From Mayfieldus sp963781495 (lineage in GTDB: Bacteria; Actinomycetota; Thermoleophilia; Solirubrobacterales; 70-9), in contig CAWAFX010000004.1 of assembly GCA_963781495.1 (NCBI GenBank), positions 1 to 64,000 of the forward strand: 64,000 nt of DNA. Reading direction: 5' to 3'. Shown piece by piece: positions 60,333 through 64,000 of this stretch. Made by a program: the position numbers and the translations under genes. Within the stretch, counting starts at the first letter, position 1. Each line of letters starts with the position of its first letter. Below the pieces are notes generated by a model. That model was not told where the DNA came from. It was given only the letters and a program-made list of their open reading frames with translations, and ran no database searches.

Positions 60333-61736
60333 ATGAGCACCGTCGATTCGCAAGCAAAGGTCGATGGGGCCGCGGGCGACCGGCTCGAGGAGGAGCTGCG
60401 GGGGGAGCTCGTCAAGCCCACCGACGGCGGCTATGACGAGGCGAGGCGGGTCTGGAACGGCTCGATCGAGCGCTCGCCGGCGCTGATCGCCCGCTGCAGC
60501 GGCGCCGCCGACGTGGCGGCGGCAGTCAGGTTCGGGCGCGAGAACGGGCTGCCGATCGCGGTCCGAAGCGGCGGCCACAGCTTCCCCGGCCATTCGGTCT
60601 GCGACGGCGGCATCGTCGTCGACCTGCGGCCGATGAACCAGATCCGCGTCGACCCGGAGGCGCGAACCGCGCGCATCGGAGCCGGCGTCCTGATCGGCGA
60701 GCTTGACCGCGAGACGCAGCCCTTCGGGCTGGCTGTCCCAGGCGGCATCGTCACCCACACCGGCATGGCCGGCCTGACGCTCGGCGGCGGGATCGGCTGG
60801 CTGCAGCGCAGGCACGGGCTCAGCATCGACCAGCTGCTGTCGGCCATGGTCGTGACCGCCGGCGGCGAGCTCGTCAAGGCGAGTGAGGACGAGAACCCGG
60901 ACCTCTTCTGGGGGCTGCGCGGCGGCGGCGGCAACTTCGGGATCGTGACCGAGTTCGAGTTCCGCCTCTGCGAGGCCGGACCGACGGTCCTGGCGGGGCC
61001 GATCCTCTGGGCGATGGAGGACTCGCCGCAGGTCCTGCGCTTCTACCGCGACTGGATCGCCGATGCGCCGGAGGAGCTGATGACGATCGTGAACCACCGC
61101 AAGGCGCCGGCGCTTGACTCGATCCCGGCCGAGCTACACGGACGCCTCGTCGTCGGGGTCGTCTGCTGCTGGACGGGGCCGCTCGAGGAGGGAGAGAAGG
61201 TTCTGCGGCCGCTGCGGGACTTCGGCACGCCGCTTCTCGACGCCTGCGTGCCGAAGCCGTTCACCGAGCATCAGGCCACCTTCGACCCCTCTTATCCGCA
61301 CGGCTGGTGGTACTACATGCGCTCCTGCGACGTCGCCGCGCTCAGCGACGAGGTGATCGACATCACCGCCGAGCGGGCGCTGCAGATCCGCTCGCCGCGG
61401 ACCTCGTTCCCGATCTGGCAGATGGGCGGCGCGATCACTCGCGCCTCCGACGACGAGACGGCCTTCGGTGGCCGCCACGACGGTTTCACCTTCAACCTCA
61501 CCGCGATGACGGAGACCAGGGAAGGTTTCGACGCGGAGCGCGAATGGGTGCGCGGCTTCTGGTCGGCGCTGGAGCCGCACCACAGCGGCGTCTATGTCAA
61601 CTTCCTCATGCAGGAGGGCGAGGAACGGGTTCGCGAGGCCTATGGGGCCGAGAAGTACGACCGCCTGAAGGCCCTGAAGCGGAGCTGGGACCCGGACAAC
61701 GTCTTGCGGCTGAACCAGAACATCGCCCCGGACTAG
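60333..61736 (+). CDS. FAD-binding oxidoreductase, berberine-bridge (BBE-like) type
   Basis: This 467-aa PCMH-type flavoenzyme has the FAD domain RSGGHSFPGHSVCDGGIVVDL with the His that usually carries FAD, GGIVTHTGMAGLTLGGGIGWLQRRHG, and GGGGNFGIVTEFEF. The C-terminal BBE motif is YGAEKYDRLKALKRSWDPDNVLRLNQNI. The Cys used for a second FAD bond in some relatives is not visible after GGGIGWL. It oxidises alcohols or carbohydrates in known members; substrate unknown. Confidence 0.93.
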   Translation: MSTVDSQAKVDGAAGDRLEEELRGELVKPTDGGYDEARRVWNGSIERSPALIARCSGAADVAAAVRFGRENGLPIAVRSGGHSFPGHSVCDGGIVVDLRPMNQIRVDPEARTARIGAGVLIGELDRETQPFGLAVPGGIVTHTGMAGLTLGGGIGWLQRRHGLSIDQLLSAMVVTAGGELVKASEDENPDLFWGLRGGGGNFGIVTEFEFRLCEAGPTVLAGPILWAMEDSPQVLRFYRDWIADAPEELMTIVNHRKAPALDSIPAELHGRLVVGVVCCWTGPLEEGEKVLRPLRDFGTPLLDACVPKPFTEHQATFDPSYPHGWWYYMRSCDVAALSDEVIDITAERALQIRSPRTSFPIWQMGGAITRASDDETAFGGRHDGFTFNLTAMTETREGFDAEREWVRGFWSALEPHHSGVYVNFLMQEGEERVREAYGAEKYDRLKALKRSWDPDNVLRLNQNIAPD

Positions 61737-61791
61737 CGCTCCGGCGAGCGCAAATCGGTCCACCCTCTCGCGCTGTCTGTGCCGCATGGAC

Positions 61792-61797
61792 TACGGT
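61792..61797 (+). promoter_or_regulatory. -10 box of the 79-aa gene (TACGGT)
   Basis: TACGGT lies 7 nt before ATG 61805. Confidence 0.45.
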
Positions 61798-61804
61798 GGG
61801 TGCG

Positions 61805-62044
61805 ATGGTCTTCGACTTCAGATACAAGAACGTCGAGGGCAAGTGGAAGGCAAGCGGGCACTGCAAGGGGGCCACCCGGGATGCTGCCTTCGACCTCTTG
61901 GAGCAAAAGAACGGTGGAATGCCCGACGGCCGCTACATGTCCCGCCCCCGGGACGGTCACGCAAAGGACTGGGATCTTTTTAGCTGGCCCCGAACAATCT
62001 CTCCGTCGCCACAGCAGCGTCCGCCTTCGGGCAGCGCCCTCTGA
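61805..62044 (+). CDS. Hypothetical 79-aa protein
   Basis: This small protein opens MVFDFRYKNVEGKWKASGHC. It continues with charged, well-mixed residues to about residue 58 (RDAAFDLLEQKNGGMPDG), then ends in a Pro/Ser-rich stretch. Third positions are G/C-rich in the first part. The start is supported by the leaderless -10 spacing. I do not recognise the family. Confidence 0.5.
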   Translation: MVFDFRYKNVEGKWKASGHCKGATRDAAFDLLEQKNGGMPDGRYMSRPRDGHAKDWDLFSWPRTISPSPQQRPPSGSAL

Positions 62045-62098
62045 GGCAGATCGACGTTGGCGTACACCGGCGGGTGCACGATCCTGCCGGTCGGGCCC

Positions 62099-62380
62099 CT
62101 AGACCTCCGGCTGGCGCACCTCGCTGGGGTCGGGCAGATAGAGGTCCTCGCCGCAGACCGGGCAGACCTGGACGTAGAGCTTCAGCACCTTGCCGCAGCG
62201 CGGACACCGGCGCTCGGGCTCGGACTTCTCGGAGCGGTAGAGGATCACTGCGATCAGCCCCAGCAGGGGCAGGATCGTCCCGATCAGAAACCAGATGAAG
62301 AAGGAGCTGCCCTTGGCGCGGCCGATGATCGCGGTTGCGATCCCGAAGCAGAACGCGATGACGAGGTACTCGTTGCCCAC
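62099..62380 (-). CDS. Small membrane protein with C-terminal zinc ribbon
   Basis: This 93-aa protein has two hydrophobic helices (EYLVIAFCFGIATAIIG and SSFFIWFLIGTILPLLGLIAV). A cytosolic zinc ribbon follows with CPRCGKVLKLYVQVCPVCGEDLY, as two CxxC pairs. The start is GTG 62380 with GACAAT 6 nt upstream. Function unknown. It lies downstream of ndh in the same direction. Confidence 0.75.
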   Translation of the reverse strand: MGNEYLVIAFCFGIATAIIGRAKGSSFFIWFLIGTILPLLGLIAVILYRSEKSEPERRCPRCGKVLKLYVQVCPVCGEDLYLPDPSEVRQPEV

Positions 62381-62386
62381 GCGAAC

Positions 62387-62392
62387 ATTGTC
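62387..62392 (-). promoter_or_regulatory. Candidate -10 box of the zinc-ribbon membrane protein (GACAAT)
   Basis: GACAAT lies 6 nt before GTG 62380. Confidence 0.35.
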
Positions 62393-62412
62393 GCGGGCCG
62401 AAGCACCGACCT

Positions 62413-63726
62413 CTAGTCCAGCGGCTTGTGGCTGCCGCCGTGCTGGTAGGCCTCGTCGCGCAGTGGCTTCGGATGGCCGATCGAGCCGACCTCGGCCAGG
62501 TCGCGCTCGAATGGCAGGCTGACCGTCCAGTCGAGCACCGCCCGCACCTTGCGGGCGAGGCCCGGGATCTGGCTCATGTGGTAGGTGCGGGCCATCCACC
62601 AGGCCGGAAAGCCGCGAAAGCGCCGGTCGCCGAGCTGGCCGACCGCCTTGTAGCGGCCGAGGTTGACGAATGAGGCCTTGTCGCGGTAGCTGTAGGGGCT
62701 CGGGCTGCCGACCCCGAGCTCGGCGGCGATGTTGCGGGCCGCGGCCGGGCCCTGGCGGACCGCCTGCTGCGCGGTGCCCCCCACCTTGCCGCCGTCGGGA
62801 TGCGGCACCGAGGCGCAGTCGCCGACCGCCCAGACGCGCTCCATGCCCTCGACCTTCAGGTACTGGTCGACCGGCACCCGGCCGCGGTCGTCGAGCGGCA
62901 GCGAGAGGCTGCGCAGGCTGGGGTGCGGCGCCACGCCGGCGGTCCAGACGACGGTCCGGGTCGCCAGCGTCTCTCCGGTCGACAGGGTGGCGCTGTTCTC
63001 GGTCACCGCGTCGAGCGTCGTCCCGAGGCGGATGTCGATCCCGCGTCCGCGCAGCTCGTGCAGTGCGTACTCGGCCAGCCCTGCGTCGGTCTCGGGCAGC
63101 ACCCGGCCCGACGCCTCGACCAGCACCCAGCGCATCCCGTGCAGGCGTGCGCGCGGATAGCGGTCCATCGCGTCGGAGGCGAAGTCCTGCAATTCGGCGA
63201 GCGCCTCCAGCCCGGCGTAACCGCCGCCGACGAAGACATAGGTCAGAAGCTCCTCGCGCCGGGCCGGGTCCTCGGAGTCGTTGGCGGCCTCGAGGGTCTC
63301 GAGCAGGTGGTTGCGGAGCCAGATCGCGTCGGCGAGGCTCTTGAAGCCGATCGCGTGCTGGTCGAGCCCGGGCACCGGCAGCACCCGCGAGACCGAGCCC
63401 AGGGCCAGCAGCAGCGCGTCGTAGCGGACCTCGGCGACCTCGCCCTCGTGATTTCGGATCTCGACCGTACGCGCGGCCGGATCGTGACCGGTGACGGCCC
63501 CGAGGCGCAGGTAAGTGCGGTGAAGGATGTCGCGCAGCGGCGTGACCACGTGGCGCGGCTCCAGCGTCCCCGCTGCGGCCTCGGGCAGAAACGGCGTGTA
63601 GAGGAGGAAGTTGACGTCGTTGACGAGCATCAGCCGCGCCGACTGCTTCGGCATCAGCCGCTCCAGCTGGCGCGCCGCGTAGGCGCCGCCGAACCCACCA
63701 CCGGCTATGACGACGTTCCAGGCCAT
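62413..63726 (-). CDS. ndh: Type II NADH:quinone dehydrogenase
   Basis: This 437-aa peripheral flavoenzyme passes electrons from NADH to menaquinone without pumping protons. The FAD motif is VVIAGGGFGGAYAARQLE. The NAD domain has YVFVGGGYAGLEALAEL, and WAVGDCASVPHPDGG with the C-terminal AQQAVRQG binds FAD/quinone. A C-terminal amphipathic membrane anchor region is present. TAACTT lies 6 nt before ATG 63726, directly next to a perfect dyad at 63739-63758. Confidence 0.95.
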   Translation of the reverse strand: MAWNVVIAGGGFGGAYAARQLERLMPKQSARLMLVNDVNFLLYTPFLPEAAAGTLEPRHVVTPLRDILHRTYLRLGAVTGHDPAARTVEIRNHEGEVAEVRYDALLLALGSVSRVLPVPGLDQHAIGFKSLADAIWLRNHLLETLEAANDSEDPARREELLTYVFVGGGYAGLEALAELQDFASDAMDRYPRARLHGMRWVLVEASGRVLPETDAGLAEYALHELRGRGIDIRLGTTLDAVTENSATLSTGETLATRTVVWTAGVAPHPSLRSLSLPLDDRGRVPVDQYLKVEGMERVWAVGDCASVPHPDGGKVGGTAQQAVRQGPAAARNIAAELGVGSPSPYSYRDKASFVNLGRYKAVGQLGDRRFRGFPAWWMARTYHMSQIPGLARKVRAVLDWTVSLPFERDLAEVGSIGHPKPLRDEAYQHGGSHKPLD

Positions 63727-63732
63727 GCAGTC

Positions 63733-63738
63733 AAGTTA
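63733..63738 (-). promoter_or_regulatory. -10 box of ndh (TAACTT)
   Basis: TAACTT lies 6 nt before the ndh ATG and abuts the dyad at 63739-63758. Confidence 0.5.
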
Positions 63739-63758
63739 GCCGGTGCTCAAGCACCGGC
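63739..63758. promoter_or_regulatory. Dyad adjoining the ndh -10 box, candidate operator
   Basis: GCCGGTGC-TCAA-GCACCGGC is a perfect 8-bp inverted repeat directly upstream of the ndh -10 box. With no T-run and promoter-proximal position it looks like a repressor site, though it could also help terminate the gene entering from the right. A second hairpin, GGCGGC-GAA-GCCGCC, is at 63771-63785. Confidence 0.45.
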
Positions 63759-63809
63759 ACTGGCTGGTCAGGCGGCGAAGCCGCCGCACATGGTGGTTAG
63801 CGGGCGGGA

Positions 63810-64000
63810 CTAGCGCGCGGCCCAGGCGACCAGCAGCAGCGCCGAGCCGGCCAGTGCGCCGACCGCGACCCAGGCCGCGCGGGGGTCGCGCTCGCCCATG
63901 ATCGTCCCGTGGGTTCCGGCCGACATCACCGAGCCCCTGGTCGCCGCCGACATCACCGAGCCGAACGACGCCACCGAGGCGACCGAGAACGCCGAGCCGG
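63810..64000 (-). CDS. Repeat protein with C-terminal membrane anchor (partial)
   Basis: The frame enters from beyond the window and stops at TAG 63810-63812; 63 codons are visible. It has short Ser-rich repeats (SAFSVASVASF, GSVMSAATR, GSVMSAGTH, GTIMG), then GERDPRAA and a single C-terminal helix (WVAVGALAGSALLLVAWAA). The repeats suggest a small solenoid held at the membrane. The 5' end is outside the window. Confidence 0.6.
   Translation of the reverse strand, partial: GSAFSVASVASFGSVMSAATRGSVMSAGTHGTIMGERDPRAAWVAVGALAGSALLLVAWAAR

Overview
This is a high-GC bacterial chromosome segment. The gene set and style suggest a deep-branching actinobacterium, most likely of the Thermoleophilia (Solirubrobacter/Conexibacter type). 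Four points support this: a 23S rRNA 5' exon about 100 nt longer than in E. coli, as expected from the actinobacterial domain III insertion; abundant apparently leaderless genes with a TANNNT -10 box 6-9 nt before the start codon; menaquinone genes; and strong G/C bias at third codon positions. The taxonomic call is an inference.

Layout. 1-4940 holds a minus-strand rRNA operon: a sigma-70 promoter, a leader with boxA-like elements and an intrinsic hairpin, 16S, a spacer without tRNA, and a 23S gene that leaves the window on the left. The 23S gene is interrupted at E. coli position 1917 by a group I intron whose LAGLIDADG endonuclease gene is frameshifted. 4966-13405 carries tyrS, a class A penicillin-binding protein, a membrane glycosyltransferase, mpg, argH and a DegT-type aminotransferase. 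13416-25809 is dominated by branched-chain amino acid genes: cimA, ilvE, a cupin-regulator-leuC-leuD-methyltransferase-leuB operon, and leuA with a Leu-rich leader peptide. LtrA, an SDR and secreted proteins are interspersed.

25832-36522 contains two secreted RTX-like repeat proteins flanking an MFS exporter, an oxidoreductase, a serA plus class V aminotransferase operon (serine synthesis), tandem DUF4389 proteins, an ABC exporter and a GFA protein. 36527-48783 holds ilvC and the o-succinylbenzoate menaquinone pathway: menE facing menB-menA-menC-menD, with menF about 4 kb away. Between them lie a sulfatase, an aldo/keto reductase and a nitronate monooxygenase. 48749-52476 is a sugar transporter and ilvN-ilvB.

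52657-59228 looks like envelope or glycan biosynthesis: a secreted DUF1906 protein, UDP-sulfoquinovose synthase, two membrane glycosyltransferase paralogues and a GT2 enzyme. The right end has small cupin and zinc-ribbon proteins, an FAD oxidoreductase, type II NADH dehydrogenase (which would reduce the menaquinone made nearby) and a truncated repeat protein.

Together cimA, ilvBN, ilvC, ilvE and leuABCD cover most of isoleucine (via citramalate), valine and leucine synthesis; only ilvD is not seen. Regulation visible in the sequence includes the leucine leader peptide, a palindromic operator between the cupin regulator and ltrA, and a dyad directly upstream of the ndh -10 box. There is no phage, IS element, CRISPR array or defence island.
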